The position numbers and the translations under genes were made by a program. From contig JAGAPK010000060.1 in assembly GCA_017623295.1 (NCBI GenBank), forward strand, positions 17,275 to 81,274: 64,000 nt of DNA. The letters run 5' to 3'. The notes beneath the pieces were generated by a model. It was given only the letters and a program-made list of their open reading frames with translations. It did not search any database and was not told the DNA's origin. The DNA is from Lachnospiraceae bacterium. GTDB taxonomy: Bacteria > Bacillota > Clostridia > Lachnospirales > Lachnospiraceae. Positions 54,597-63,450 of this stretch are shown here, piece after piece (positions within the stretch are counted from its first letter, which is position 1; every line of letters starts with the position of its first letter).

Positions 54597-55112
54597 TTAA
54601 AAGAGTTGTTGAATTAAATACTGGTAAACCTCCTGATTCTTTTTCTGCCAGTTATCGCAGATAGAAGCGGCGGTTTCCTCATCGGGTACGGAGAGTGTAA
54701 TATCCACGATTCGTACCCCTTTTTCTTTTGCGACCAGGTGAGATTCGTATTCACCGGAAGTCGATTTGTAATAGTCGGCAAGAATCGATACTTCATCGCG
54801 CATTTCCATTTCATTTTCCTGAAAAAAGTTGTCAATCTCTTCTTTAATAGAATCGCTGATGCGGTTTTCGAAGAAAGATAAGGTTTCTTTGCCTTCATCC
54901 GTAATGGCAAGATGAGTACGATTGCGGATAGTGTTTGCTGTAATCAAATCAGCATCAATCAAATCGGCAATTGCCTGTTGCAATGTCAGAAAATTCGTAT
55001 ATTCTTTTTCCAGAATGAAATCGCCGACCTGTGACTTTGTCAGTGGAAAAGTCACGCGGTTGAGCATATATAAAACAATCAATTTATAAAGAGTTAATGG
55101 TTCCTGTGACAT
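54597..55112 (-). CDS. DUF4364 family protein, winged-helix type
   Basis: 171-aa soluble protein of DUF4364, found in Clostridia. N-terminal TLYKLIVLYMLNRVTFPLTKSQVGDFIL looks like a winged helix (PadR/MarR-like) that would bind DNA, and the rest forms an alpha-beta domain. The start MSQEPLTLYK (ATG at 55112) follows AAGGAAGG on the minus strand; the longer frame to 55163 overlaps the upstream gene. It is the last of three minus-strand genes and converges with the DUF5722 gene; the 60 bases between them carry a short repetitive ATATTATTG stretch and no clear terminator. Confidence 0.88.
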   Translation of the reverse strand: MSQEPLTLYKLIVLYMLNRVTFPLTKSQVGDFILEKEYTNFLTLQQAIADLIDADLITANTIRNRTHLAITDEGKETLSFFENRISDSIKEEIDNFFQENEMEMRDEVSILADYYKSTSGEYESHLVAKEKGVRIVDITLSVPDEETAASICDNWQKKNQEVYQYLIQQLF

Positions 55113-55140
55113 GGAATACCTTCCTTTTCTAATATAATAT

Positions 55141-56061
55141 TTATAAGCGACAGCCCTGAACAATGTTTCGCTGCTTCATTTCCCGGTGAAGAGAGTTGAG
55201 CACATCTCGTTTGTTCAGACTCCAGAGTGGAGCCAACAGCAAATCCTTAGGTCCATCTCCGGTAACTCTGTGAATGACTTTATCCGGTGCTAAATGAGCA
55301 ATTGCATCGATTAACAATTCCAGATATGCTTCTTTGGAAAGAGTAGTAACTTTTCCTTCTTCATAGAGTGTTCCCAAATCCGTTCCTTTTAGAATGTGAA
55401 GAAGCTGTAATTTGACACCCCAGACGGACGATTGATTTAAGTAGTCGATGGTTTTTAGCAGGTCTTCGTGGGTTTCATACGGAAGACCAATAATGACGTG
55501 TGCTATGACAGGAATCTGCAAGGTTTGAAGATTTCTGACAGCAGTGTCAAAACATTGCAAATTATAGCCACGTCTGATAAAATCGGCGGTTTTTTCATGT
55601 ACTGTCTGAAGCCCAAGTTCCACCCAGACAAACTTGTCAGGAAATTTTGCCTTAATATCGACTAATAGAGTCAACACTTTTTCGGATAAGCAATCCGGTC
55701 TGGTGGCAATTGAGATGCCAATGACGGAGTCATGGGAGAGTGCTTCTTCATAAATGTGGCGCAGATAATCGATTGGTCCGTAAGTGTTTGTATAGGCTTG
55801 AAAGTAAGCGATGTAGCGGCTGCCGATTTCTTTACCACGAAAGAGCCGGACACCTGCTGCAAGCTGGTCGGTAACAGAAGAATAGTCTGCCATATTGACA
55901 GCAAAATCACCGCTACCGCCGGCACTGCAGAAAATGCAACCGCGAGTGTCTAAAGTACCATCGCGGTTGGGACAGGTAAGTCCGGCATTTAAAGCAATTT
56001 TATAAATTTTTTCACCGTAAGTTTCCTTACAGTAATCATTCAGTGAATAATAAGGTTTCAT
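55141..56061 (-). CDS. TIGR01212 family radical SAM protein (YhcC-like)
   Basis: 306-aa radical SAM protein. The 4Fe-4S motif is atypical for the superfamily, with long spacing: C30 (CPNRDGT), then C42 and C45 (GCIFC), as in YhcC/TIGR01212 proteins. The SAM-binding region shows the glycine-rich IGISIATRPDCL and IGLPYET, and the end has the RVTGDGPKDLLLAPLW signature of the family. Related enzymes act in RNA modification, but the substrate of this group is not established. It is 28 bases downstream of the malic enzyme gene, in the same direction. Confidence 0.92.
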   Translation of the reverse strand: MKPYYSLNDYCKETYGEKIYKIALNAGLTCPNRDGTLDTRGCIFCSAGGSGDFAVNMADYSSVTDQLAAGVRLFRGKEIGSRYIAYFQAYTNTYGPIDYLRHIYEEALSHDSVIGISIATRPDCLSEKVLTLLVDIKAKFPDKFVWVELGLQTVHEKTADFIRRGYNLQCFDTAVRNLQTLQIPVIAHVIIGLPYETHEDLLKTIDYLNQSSVWGVKLQLLHILKGTDLGTLYEEGKVTTLSKEAYLELLIDAIAHLAPDKVIHRVTGDGPKDLLLAPLWSLNKRDVLNSLHREMKQRNIVQGCRL

Positions 56062-56089
56062 ACTTATTTAATGTGTTTAATGTGAGATT

Positions 56090-57241
56090 CTATTTAATAT
56101 GAGATTTTACAGCTTCGGCAACAGCTTCGGCAACCTTTGGATTGAATGCTTCCGGAAGAATATTATCTTCATTTAATTCATTATCCGGAACAAGGTCTGC
56201 AAGTGCGTGAGCAGCCGCCAGTTTCATTTCTTCGGTAATCTGGGAAGCACGTCCTTCCAAAGCACCTTTGAAGATACCAGGGAATGCTACTACATTATTT
56301 ACCTGATTTGGGAAGTCAGAACGTCCTGTTCCAACAACTCTTGCACCGGCAGCTTTGGCTACGTCCGGCATAATTTCCGGTACAGGGTTTGCCATAGCAA
56401 ACAGGATGGAATCCTTATTCATGGAAGAAACCATTTCCGGTGTTACGATATTCGGAGCAGAAACACCAACGAAGATATCAGCACCCTTTAGCGCATCTGC
56501 AAGAGAACCGGTTTCGTTGTTTGGATTCGTTACTTCAGTCATTTTCTGCTGCATCCAGTTCAAACCTTCGGTTGTTTTGCTTACGATTCCGACTTTGTCA
56601 CACATAATGACATTTGGAAAACCATAAGTAAGAAGCAGTTTGGTAATAGCAACGCCGGCACTTCCGGCACCATTTACAACGACTTTACAGTCTTCCTTTT
56701 TCTTACCAACTACTTTCAGACCATTGATAATACCGGCTAATACAACGATAGCAGTACCGTGCTGGTCGTCATGGAATACCGGAATATCTAGAATTTCTTT
56801 CAGTCTTTCCTCGATTTCGAAACAACGTGGTGCACTGATGTCTTCCAGATTGATTCCACCAAAGCCGGGAGCCAGATAAGTTACGGCTTTGATAATTTCT
56901 TCGGTATCCTGTGTATCCAGACAAATCGGGACTGCATTAACACCACCGAATTCTTTGAACAAAACAGCTTTTCCTTCCATAACTGGCATAGCAGCGTAGG
57001 GTCCGATGTTACCAAGACCAAGAACTGCACTACCATCGGAAACAACAGCTACGGTGTTGGATTTCCAGGTATATGTATAGGCAGCTTCTTTGTTTTCGGC
57101 GATTACCTTACAAGGTTCTGCAACGCCCGGTGTATAAGCAAGGGATAAATCCTCTCTTGATTTAACAGGTGTTTTGGAAGTGGTTTCCAGTTTACCGTTC
57201 CATTTTTCATGGAGCGCAAGTGCTTTTTCATTTGTTGTCAT
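56090..57241 (-). CDS. NAD-type malic enzyme
   Basis: Oxidatively decarboxylates malate to pyruvate and CO2, 383 aa, of the short bacterial type without a phosphotransacetylase domain. SLAYTPGVAEPC holds the catalytic Tyr (Y36); the malic-enzyme metal-site segment is GGINLEDISAPRCFEIE with IPVFHDDQHGTAIV; the NAD site is VVNGAGSAGVA and the C-terminal part has ANPVPEIMPD. ATG 57241 (MTTNEKAL) follows AAAGAAAGAGG on the minus strand; the longer frame to 57319 is not typical. Cofactor preference cannot be read with certainty. Confidence 0.95.
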   Translation of the reverse strand: MTTNEKALALHEKWNGKLETTSKTPVKSREDLSLAYTPGVAEPCKVIAENKEAAYTYTWKSNTVAVVSDGSAVLGLGNIGPYAAMPVMEGKAVLFKEFGGVNAVPICLDTQDTEEIIKAVTYLAPGFGGINLEDISAPRCFEIEERLKEILDIPVFHDDQHGTAIVVLAGIINGLKVVGKKKEDCKVVVNGAGSAGVAITKLLLTYGFPNVIMCDKVGIVSKTTEGLNWMQQKMTEVTNPNNETGSLADALKGADIFVGVSAPNIVTPEMVSSMNKDSILFAMANPVPEIMPDVAKAAGARVVGTGRSDFPNQVNNVVAFPGIFKGALEGRASQITEEMKLAAAHALADLVPDNELNEDNILPEAFNPKVAEAVAEAVKSHIK

Positions 57242-57281
57242 GATGCTACCTCTTTCTTTATTATAAATAATATCACTACTT

Positions 57282-57310
57282 ATCATATAGTATTTATCTT
57301 TTCTCTGCAA
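57282..57310 (-). promoter_or_regulatory. Promoter of the malic enzyme operon
   Basis: On the minus strand, TTGCAG (57310-57305) and TATGAT (57287-57282), 17-base spacer. It is divergent from the rho promoter. Confidence 0.75.
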
Positions 57311-57329
57311 TATTTTCAAAAAAAAACTC

Positions 57330-57358
57330 TTTTTATTTTGGAATAGTTAGTGTATAAT
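57330..57358 (+). promoter_or_regulatory. Promoter of rho
   Basis: TATAAT at 57353-57358 with a poor -35 (TTTTTA at 57330). A long untranslated leader of about 155 bases follows, including a tandem 14-base repeat TTGAATATATAGTA at 57446-57473 and a small AGGC/GCCT hairpin near the ribosome binding site; rho leaders commonly carry autoregulation. Confidence 0.65.
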
Positions 57359-57520
57359 GAATTCTGTACCTAGATATTTATGGCATTTCGTGTAACATAT
57401 CAAGTAGTAAAACCCCTAAACCAAAGATTTATAAGCGAAAATATATTGAATATATAGTATTGAATATATAGTAAGTAACAATAAAGAACGAACAGGCATA
57501 ATAGCCTTTTGGAGGAATGT

Positions 57521-58870
57521 ATGAGAGAAAAATATGAATCATTAGCTCTTGCTGATTTAAAAGAAATTGCAAAAGCAAGAGGAATCAAAGGTGCTTCTAC
57601 TATGAAAAAAGCTGATTTGGTAGAGGCAATGCTTCAGGCAGATGAAAAGGACAGGGCAGACGGCAAAGAAGTTGCTGTGAAATCGATTGTACCGAAGAAA
57701 AATGATGCTTTGACAGCAAATGAAGAGTATCCGGCTGAATTAGACAGTGGTATTACAGCACATGGTATTCTTGAAGTTATGAGTGACGGATTCGGTTTTA
57801 TTCGTTGTGAGAATTATTTGCCGGGTGAAAATGATGTTTATGTGGCACCAAGCCAGATTCGCCGTTTTGGTTTGAAGACAGGTGATATTCTGGAAGGCAA
57901 TACAAGAATTAAGACCCAGAGCGAGAAGTTCAGTGCACTTCTTTATGTGAAATCCATTAACGGATATCCACCGGAAATTGCAATGCGCAGAGTAAATTTT
58001 GAAGATCTGACACCAATTTTCCCGAATGAAAGATTGAAATTAGAGACAAATGGTGCTTCCGTAGCCATGAGAATTATGGATTTGATGAGCCCGGTTGGTA
58101 AAGGACAAAGAGGTATGATTGTATCTCCTCCGAAAGCCGGTAAAACCACTTTATTAAAAGAAGTAGCAAAATCCATTACAACCAATGCACCGGAAACCCA
58201 TCTGATTATTCTTCTGATTGATGAACGTCCGGAAGAAGTAACGGATATTAAGGAAGCGATTGAAGGACCGAATGTAGAAGTTATCTATTCTACTTTCGAC
58301 GAATTACCGGAACACCACAAACGAGTTTCTGAAATGGTAATTGAGCGAGGAAAACGCCTTGTAGAACATAAAAAAGATGTTGTTATCTTATTGGACAGCA
58401 TCACAAGACTGACACGTGCATACAACCTTACTGTTCCGCCAAGTGGACGTACCTTATCCGGTGGTCTTGACCCGGCGGCTCTGCATATGCCGAAACGATT
58501 CTTCGGTGCGGCGAGAAATATGCGTGAGGGCGGAAGTCTTACCATTCTTGCAACCGCTTTGGTAGAGACAGGAAGCAAGATGGATGATGTTGTTTATGAA
58601 GAATTTAAGGGAACCGGTAATATGGAAATGGTCCTTGACCGTAAATTATCCGAGAAGAGAGTGTTCCCGGCAATTGACATTCCGAAATCCGGCACCAGAA
58701 GAGAAGATTTGCTGTTAACACCGGAAGAACTCGAGGCAATTAATATTATCCGTAAAGCACTGAATGGACTGAAACCGGAAGAAGCGGTAGATAAGGTGCT
58801 TGATATGTTTGCAAAGACAAAGAATAACTTTGAATTTGTCAATATGGTTAAGAAGATGCGTTTTATCTAA
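57521..58870 (+). CDS. rho: Transcription termination factor Rho
   Basis: Hexameric RNA helicase that terminates transcription, 449 aa. The N-terminal LADLKEIAKARGIKGASTMKKADLVEAML is the Rho helical domain; the cold-shock RNA-binding fold follows (GILEVMSDGFGFIRCENYLPGENDVYVAPSQIRRFGL, in the family's usual form); Walker A PPKAGKTT is at 203-210, and the arginine-finger and Q/R-loop regions lie in SGGLDPAALHMPKRFFGAARNMREGGSLTILATALVETGSKMDDVVYEEFKG. ATG 57521 has TTGGAGG upstream; the alternative TTG at 57509 includes that site. Rho-dependent control is therefore available to leader-based attenuation in this genome. Confidence 0.97.
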   Translation: MREKYESLALADLKEIAKARGIKGASTMKKADLVEAMLQADEKDRADGKEVAVKSIVPKKNDALTANEEYPAELDSGITAHGILEVMSDGFGFIRCENYLPGENDVYVAPSQIRRFGLKTGDILEGNTRIKTQSEKFSALLYVKSINGYPPEIAMRRVNFEDLTPIFPNERLKLETNGASVAMRIMDLMSPVGKGQRGMIVSPPKAGKTTLLKEVAKSITTNAPETHLIILLIDERPEEVTDIKEAIEGPNVEVIYSTFDELPEHHKRVSEMVIERGKRLVEHKKDVVILLDSITRLTRAYNLTVPPSGRTLSGGLDPAALHMPKRFFGAARNMREGGSLTILATALVETGSKMDDVVYEEFKGTGNMEMVLDRKLSEKRVFPAIDIPKSGTRREDLLLTPEELEAINIIRKALNGLKPEEAVDKVLDMFAKTKNNFEFVNMVKKMRFI

Positions 58871-58878
58871 AAAAGTGC

Positions 58879-58907
58879 TTGCATACATGAAAAAGCTATG
58901 CTACAAT
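58879..58907 (+). promoter_or_regulatory. Promoter of rpmE
   Basis: TTGCAT (58879-58884) and TACAAT (58902-58907), 17-base spacer, immediately after rho. Confidence 0.85.
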
Positions 58908-59004
58908 GTAAAAGCTGTTGATTTAACAGTAGTGGATGAGAACATAGCTTTAGGTGGCGTTAGTATACGTCTATTTACTTTTTAGTTTAGAAGAGGTGAA
59001 AGAG

Positions 59005-59211
59005 ATGAGAGAAGGAATCCATCCTGAGTATTATCAGGCAACTGTAACATGTAACTGTGGTAACACATTCGTAACAGGTTCTACAAAACCAGAAATTCAC
59101 GTAGAAGTTTGTTCTAAATGTCATTCATTCTACACAGGCCAGCAGAAAGCAACACAGGCTCGTGGACGTATTGACAAGTTCAATAAGAAATACGGTGTGG
59201 AAAGCAAATAG
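59005..59211 (+). CDS. rpmE: Ribosomal protein L31, zinc-binding form
   Basis: 50S subunit protein L31, 68 aa. The four zinc ligands C16, C18 (TCNCGN), C36 and C39 (VCSKC) are present, so this is the C+ form used under zinc sufficiency. Starts [14 protein letters not shown] after AGAGGTGAAAG; the frame open to 58954 is not used. Own promoter after rho and own terminator. Confidence 0.97.
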   Translation: MREGIHPEYYQATVTCNCGNTFVTGSTKPEIHVEVCSKCHSFYTGQQKATQARGRIDKFNKKYGVESK

Positions 59212-59220
59212 TTTGGTTGA

Positions 59221-59255
59221 AAAAAGGTTGAGGTTATTATATCTCAACCTTTTCT
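59221..59255 (+). terminator. Terminator of rpmE
   Basis: AAAAAGGTTGAG pairs with CTCAACCTTTT around a short AT loop, with T residues following. Confidence 0.88.
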
Positions 59256-59272
59256 AAATAGAGGATATAAAT

Positions 59273-60304
59273 ATGGCATCAAAAAAGATAAATCGTTATT
59301 CCGGAATCGGTGGACAGGCTGTTCTGGAAGGTATTATGATGAAAAACAAAGACCAGTATGCGGTAGCTGTGCGTAAACCGAATGGAGAAATCGAAGTTGA
59401 TGTGGAAGCACATCACGGAGTTATGCATGGTAGTAAGCTTTTACAGATTCCTTTTATCAGAGGTGTCTTTAATTTTGTGGATTCTCTGGTGCTTGGAATG
59501 AAATGTCTGAACTATTCTGCAACTTTTTATGAAGATGAAGATGTTCAGGAAACCGCAACAGACAAGGCTTTTAATAAGATTTTCAAGGATAAGGCAGAAA
59601 GCGTTTTTACCGGACTTGTAACGGTGTTTTCTATTGTGCTTGCCATTGCTATTTTTATGGTATTGCCTTATTTTATCAGTTCTTTATTTGAAGAATATGT
59701 AAGAAATGCTTCCTTGATGGCAATTATTGAAGGTATTATCCGTATCTTTATTTTTGTAATGTATGTACTTCTGATATCGCTTATGAAAGATATTCGCAGA
59801 GTATATATGTATCATGGAGCAGAGCATAAATGTATCAACTGTATTGAAAAAGGAAGACCGCTTACGGTACACAACGTAATGCGTAGTTCCAAACAGCACA
59901 AACGTTGTGGAACAAGCTTTATGCTGTTTGTTATTTTAATCAGTATTATTGTATTTTTCTTTGTCCGCGTAGAAAATCCGGTTTACAAAGTGCTGATTCG
60001 TATCGCGCTTGTTCCGGTTATTGCAGGAATTTCTTATGAAATTATCCGTCTGGCAGGCAAAAGCGATAATATCCTTGTGCGTATTATTTCTGCACCGGGT
60101 ATGTGGTTACAGGGACTTACTACCAAAGAGCCGGATGAGAGTATGGTAGAAGTAGCGATTGCCGCAGTAGAAGCTGTTTTTGACTGGAAAGCATATCTGA
60201 AAGAAACCTTCGGCTATGAGGTAGACGATTCATGGATGGATGATGAGGCGAAGGATGAGGATGAGGAAACTTCAGAAGAAGAGAAAACTTCAGAAGATAA
60301 ATAG
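59273..60304 (+). CDS. DUF1385 membrane protein
   Basis: 343-aa integral membrane protein of the YqhQ-like DUF1385 family, four to five hydrophobic segments. Signature blocks are GIGGQAVLEGIMMKNK (near 13-28), RGVFNFVDSL and the central MYHGAEHKCINCIEKG, which has His and Cys typical of metal sites. A strongly acidic tail (DEDEETSEEEKTSEDK) ends the protein. The exact function is unknown; the gene is conserved next to rpmE and prfA in Firmicutes. It precedes prmC by eight bases. Confidence 0.93.
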   Translation: MASKKINRYSGIGGQAVLEGIMMKNKDQYAVAVRKPNGEIEVDVEAHHGVMHGSKLLQIPFIRGVFNFVDSLVLGMKCLNYSATFYEDEDVQETATDKAFNKIFKDKAESVFTGLVTVFSIVLAIAIFMVLPYFISSLFEEYVRNASLMAIIEGIIRIFIFVMYVLLISLMKDIRRVYMYHGAEHKCINCIEKGRPLTVHNVMRSSKQHKRCGTSFMLFVILISIIVFFFVRVENPVYKVLIRIALVPVIAGISYEIIRLAGKSDNILVRIISAPGMWLQGLTTKEPDESMVEVAIAAVEAVFDWKAYLKETFGYEVDDSWMDDEAKDEDEETSEEEKTSEDK

Positions 60305-60312
60305 GAAAAATC

Positions 60313-61221
60313 ATGGAATATAATGCACAGACAACTTACCGTGAATTATATAAACAAGGCATAGCATGTTTGCAGAAAGCGCAGATTGCTGAGGCAGAAC
60401 TAGATGCAAGACTGCTGCTTGAATGGTGTTGTGACACCAATCGGAATACCCTTCTGGTGCATGGAGAACGCAGTATTTCGCCGGAAGAATTTGAGAAATA
60501 TGAAGGCTGTATTTCCAAACGGGCAAAACATATTCCTTTGCAGCATATAACAGGGGAACAGGAATTTATGGGATTGACTTTTGAAGTCAATGAACATGTT
60601 CTGATACCACGACAAGATACAGAAATTCTGGTAGAAGAAGCTATGCGCCATCTTCATGATGGAATGAAGATTTTGGATATGTGCACTGGTTCGGGCTGTA
60701 TTTTGTTAAGTCTTCTGCATTATTCCAATGACTGTGTTGGCGTGGGTGTAGATATCTCAGAAGAAGCGCTTAACGTAGCCAAGCGTAATGGGGAGCGGAT
60801 GAAAGCATTGAAGGAAAACTTGCAGGTTTCCTTTTTACAGAGTAATTTGTTCGAAGTATTTGAAAATCCGCTATCGGATGATATGGGTGCCCGGTTTGGT
60901 ATGGATGCTCGGTTTGATATGATTGTATCGAATCCACCGTATATCAGAAGCGATGTGATACAGACTTTGATGCTGGAAGTGAGAGAGCATGAACCGATTC
61001 TGGCACTGGATGGCACAGAAGATGGATTGTATTTTTACCGGAATATTATTGAAAATGCCGGGAAGTATTTAATCGGAGGCGGTAAGCTTTTCTTTGAAAT
61101 CGGATACGATCAGGGAGAAGATGTAAAACGCCTGATGGAACAAGAAGGATATAAAGAAGTTGAGGTAATAAAGGATTTTGCAGGACTGGACAGAGTTGTG
61201 TGCGGTACTTTGCAGAAATAG
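60313..61221 (+). CDS. prmC: Release factor glutamine methyltransferase PrmC
   Basis: SAM-dependent methyltransferase that modifies the Gln of the GGQ motif in RF1 and RF2, 302 aa. The SAM loop is ILDMCTGSGCI and the catalytic NPPY is N207-Y210. N-terminal helical domain about 1-85 is complete, and EILVEEA and PRQDTE mark the substrate-binding border (IPRQDTEIL). ATG 60313 follows GGAAAAATC. prfA, its substrate, follows 12 bases later; the pair is a conserved operon. Confidence 0.96.
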   Translation: MEYNAQTTYRELYKQGIACLQKAQIAEAELDARLLLEWCCDTNRNTLLVHGERSISPEEFEKYEGCISKRAKHIPLQHITGEQEFMGLTFEVNEHVLIPRQDTEILVEEAMRHLHDGMKILDMCTGSGCILLSLLHYSNDCVGVGVDISEEALNVAKRNGERMKALKENLQVSFLQSNLFEVFENPLSDDMGARFGMDARFDMIVSNPPYIRSDVIQTLMLEVREHEPILALDGTEDGLYFYRNIIENAGKYLIGGGKLFFEIGYDQGEDVKRLMEQEGYKEVEVIKDFAGLDRVVCGTLQK

Positions 61222-61233
61222 ATGGAGGATGTT

Positions 61234-62307
61234 ATGTTTGACAAATTAGAGGACTTACTAAGAAAATATGAAGAAATCATGAATGAGTTGAGTGAGCCTT
61301 CCGTAGCCAATAATCAGGAACGTTTCCGTGCATTGATGAAGGAACAGAGTGACCTGACTCCAATCGTTGAGGCTTACAAAGAGTATCGTAAATGCAATCA
61401 GGATATCGAAGACAGTCTGGCTATGTTAGAAAGCGAATCTGACAACGATATGCGTGAAATGCTGAAAGAAGAACTTTCCGCATCTAAGAAACGTGTAGAA
61501 GAATTAGAGCATGAATTGAAAATTTTACTTCTGCCAAAAGACCCTAATGATGACAAGAACGTTATCGTGGAAATCCGCGCCGGTGCTGGTGGTGATGAAG
61601 CGGCTCTTTTTGCAGCAGAAATTTACCGTATGTATGTCCACTACGCAGAGGGCAGACGTTGGAAAGTAGAAACAGTAGAAGTGGAAGAAATCGGAATTGG
61701 TGGTATGAAGAGTGTTACTTTCATGGTAACAGGTCAGGGTGCTTATTCCGTACTCAAGTATGAAAGTGGTGTACACCGTGTGCAGCGTGTACCGGAAACA
61801 GAATCCGGCGGTCGTATCCACACATCTACTATCAGCGTTGCCGTTATGCCGGAAGTTGATGAGGACATCGACATTGTTATTGATGAAAAAGATATTCGTA
61901 TCGACGTTATGCGTGCATCCGGTAACGGTGGACAGTGTGTCAACACAACCGACTCCGCAGTACGTTTAACACACTACCCAACCGGAATTGTAGTTTACAG
62001 CCAGACCGAGAAATCTCAGTTGCAGAACAAAGCAAAAGCTTTTGCCTTGCTCAAAGCAAAACTTTATGATATGGAACAGCAGCAGCGACACGATGCAGAA
62101 GCAGAAATGCGTAGAAGCCAGATTGGTACCGGCGACCGTTCTGAGAAAATCAGAACCTACAACTTCCCACAGGGACGTGTAACAGACCACCGCATTAACC
62201 TGACCTTGTATAAGCTCGATAAGATTATGAATGGCGATATTCAGGAGATTATCGATGCTTGTATTGCAGCCGACCAGACTGCTAAGTTGGCGAAGATGAA
62301 CGCATAG
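61234..62307 (+). CDS. prfA: Peptide chain release factor 1
   Basis: RF1 terminates translation at UAA and UAG, 357 aa. The stop-codon reading motif PxT is P187-E-T189 (in VPETES), and the GGQ catalytic motif is G232-G-Q234, the target of PrmC. The N-terminal helical and PCRF domain is complete. ATG 61234 has GGAGG at 61224-61228 just upstream; the alternative ATG 61222 contains this site and is less likely. The gene ends with TAG (codon at 62305), a stop read only by RF1 itself. Confidence 0.97.
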   Translation: MFDKLEDLLRKYEEIMNELSEPSVANNQERFRALMKEQSDLTPIVEAYKEYRKCNQDIEDSLAMLESESDNDMREMLKEELSASKKRVEELEHELKILLLPKDPNDDKNVIVEIRAGAGGDEAALFAAEIYRMYVHYAEGRRWKVETVEVEEIGIGGMKSVTFMVTGQGAYSVLKYESGVHRVQRVPETESGGRIHTSTISVAVMPEVDEDIDIVIDEKDIRIDVMRASGNGGQCVNTTDSAVRLTHYPTGIVVYSQTEKSQLQNKAKAFALLKAKLYDMEQQQRHDAEAEMRRSQIGTGDRSEKIRTYNFPQGRVTDHRINLTLYKLDKIMNGDIQEIIDACIAADQTAKLAKMNA

Positions 62308-62348
62308 CACGAACGCGAAGCGTTTTCGCAGGTGAGCGTTCGTGCTAT
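62304..62348 (+). terminator. Hairpin over the prfA stop codon
   Basis: A 13-bp perfect stem, 62304-62316 against 62336-62348 (ATAGCACGAACGC), spans the TAG stop; the loop contains GCGAA/TTCGC. There is no T run, so it may be a Rho-independent terminator only weakly or may stabilise the mRNA. Confidence 0.6.
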
Positions 62349-62421
62349 TCATATATCGATGGTCAGATAGTGTAAGAAATCGCTGAGTTGGAAAAATAGA
62401 CAGTTGAGATGAAAAGTAGAG

Positions 62422-62463
62422 TGCTTTACCTTGACTTTAAGTAGTTGAGGTAAGGCATTTTTT
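62422..62463 (+). terminator. Terminator downstream of prfA
   Basis: TGCTTTACCTT pairs with GAGGTAAGGCA (with wobble pairs) and is followed by TTTTTT. Confidence 0.7.
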
Positions 62464-62595
62464 AGTGTAGTTATTTTGTGAGTTTTGGGCGGATGATGGT
62501 GTTAAACAGTCTAAAATACTGTTGTGGAAATATGTGGAGGACTTTATAATGGATTATATAAACTTGAATTTGTCTAACTGATAAAATTAAACACA

Positions 62596-62632
62596 AATCC
62601 CACTACTCAAAAAAGTAGTGGGATATTTTATT
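62596..62632 (+). terminator. Second terminator-like hairpin before tetR
   Basis: ATCCCACTAC pairs with GTAGTGGGAT around TCAAAAAA, followed by ATTTTATT. Confidence 0.75.
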
Positions 62633-62779
62633 ACCCAAAGATCAATATTTGGAACTAAAAAGCAATCATTCTAGGAAGCTGACCGATACAATTGGTAAGA
62701 AAGGTTTTGGCGGCAAGATTTTTAGTTACAATAGAAATAGAATGTAGCGAGAGTAGAGTTAAAATAACAAAATTAACAC

Positions 62780-62826
62780 TTGACAATCTAACAATTGTTA
62801 GGTAATATAAATCTAACAGTTGTTAG
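62780..62826 (+). promoter_or_regulatory. tetR promoter with two operators
   Basis: TTGACA (62780-62785) and TAATAT (62803-62808) are 17 bases apart. Operator 1, CTAACAATTGTTAG at 62788-62801, is a perfect palindrome in the spacer; operator 2, CTAACAGTTGTTAG at 62813-62826, lies at the transcription start, 25 bases on. Both TetR-family sites would block polymerase: predicted autorepression of the tetR-SDR operon. Confidence 0.88.
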
Positions 62827-62841
62827 ATGGGAGGCGCTTAG

Positions 62842-63450
62842 ATGAATACACGAGAAAAAATATTAGAGGTTTCGTTGGACATGTTTGCAAAACAAGGTTA
62901 TACAGCAGTGTCTATAAGAGATATATGTAAACAGGTAGGAATCAAAGAAAGCTCGGTATATTATCATTTTAAAAATAAGCAAAGCATATTTGACGAGTTT
63001 ATGAACAAATTCACTGAAATCGCAAATGGTATGATGACACAGTTAGAAAATGGATTAACAGATGGACAAGGTTCATTTTCGGATGGTTTTAATTCAGTGG
63101 CAAATGCGTTCTTTGAGAAATATCTTATGGATGATTTTTGTAATAAGGTTATGCGTGTAATGCTCATTGAACAGTTTGGAAATGATGATGTACGAAAACT
63201 GTATCAGGAATGGCTCCTTGATAAACCGTTACAGATTCAAAGCAAAATCTTTCAAACGTTGATGAACCTTGGCGTAATTCCAAATGGTGATAATCAATAT
63301 CTTGCAATAAAATATTATTCACCAATTTATTTTTATGCGAATAAGTGGTTATTCAGTGAGGAACTTACTGAGGAAAATAAAACAGCTTTTCGGGAAGCTG
63401 CATACAAACATATTCAAATATTTTTTACGGAAATGGGAGGAAATAGATAA
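62842..63450 (+). CDS. TetR/AcrR family regulator
   Basis: 202-aa repressor, the usual length. The N-terminal HTH is TREKILEVSLDMFAKQGYTAVSIRDICKQVGIKESSVYYHFKNKQSIFDEF-like, with the YYHFKNK signature; the C-terminal ligand domain is diverged and gives no clue to inducer. GGGAGGCG precedes the ATG. Two operators flank the -10 region just upstream. The SDR oxidoreductase is translationally coupled (TAATG), so the pair probably senses and modifies the same compound. Confidence 0.93.
   Translation: MNTREKILEVSLDMFAKQGYTAVSIRDICKQVGIKESSVYYHFKNKQSIFDEFMNKFTEIANGMMTQLENGLTDGQGSFSDGFNSVANAFFEKYLMDDFCNKVMRVMLIEQFGNDDVRKLYQEWLLDKPLQIQSKIFQTLMNLGVIPNGDNQYLAIKYYSPIYFYANKWLFSEELTEENKTAFREAAYKHIQIFFTEMGGNR

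Larger units (their letters stand above)
62349..62779 (+). other. Intergenic region without a supported gene
   Basis: Holds two further hairpins (listed separately). Also a 10-codon ORF at 62549-62581 (MDYINLNLSN) with a good GGAGG eight bases before its ATG, perhaps the front of a deleted gene, and an open frame without a start, 62631-62747, that ends in KLTDTIGKKGFGGKIFSYN and resembles a protein tail. I consider both remnants. Confidence 0.35.
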
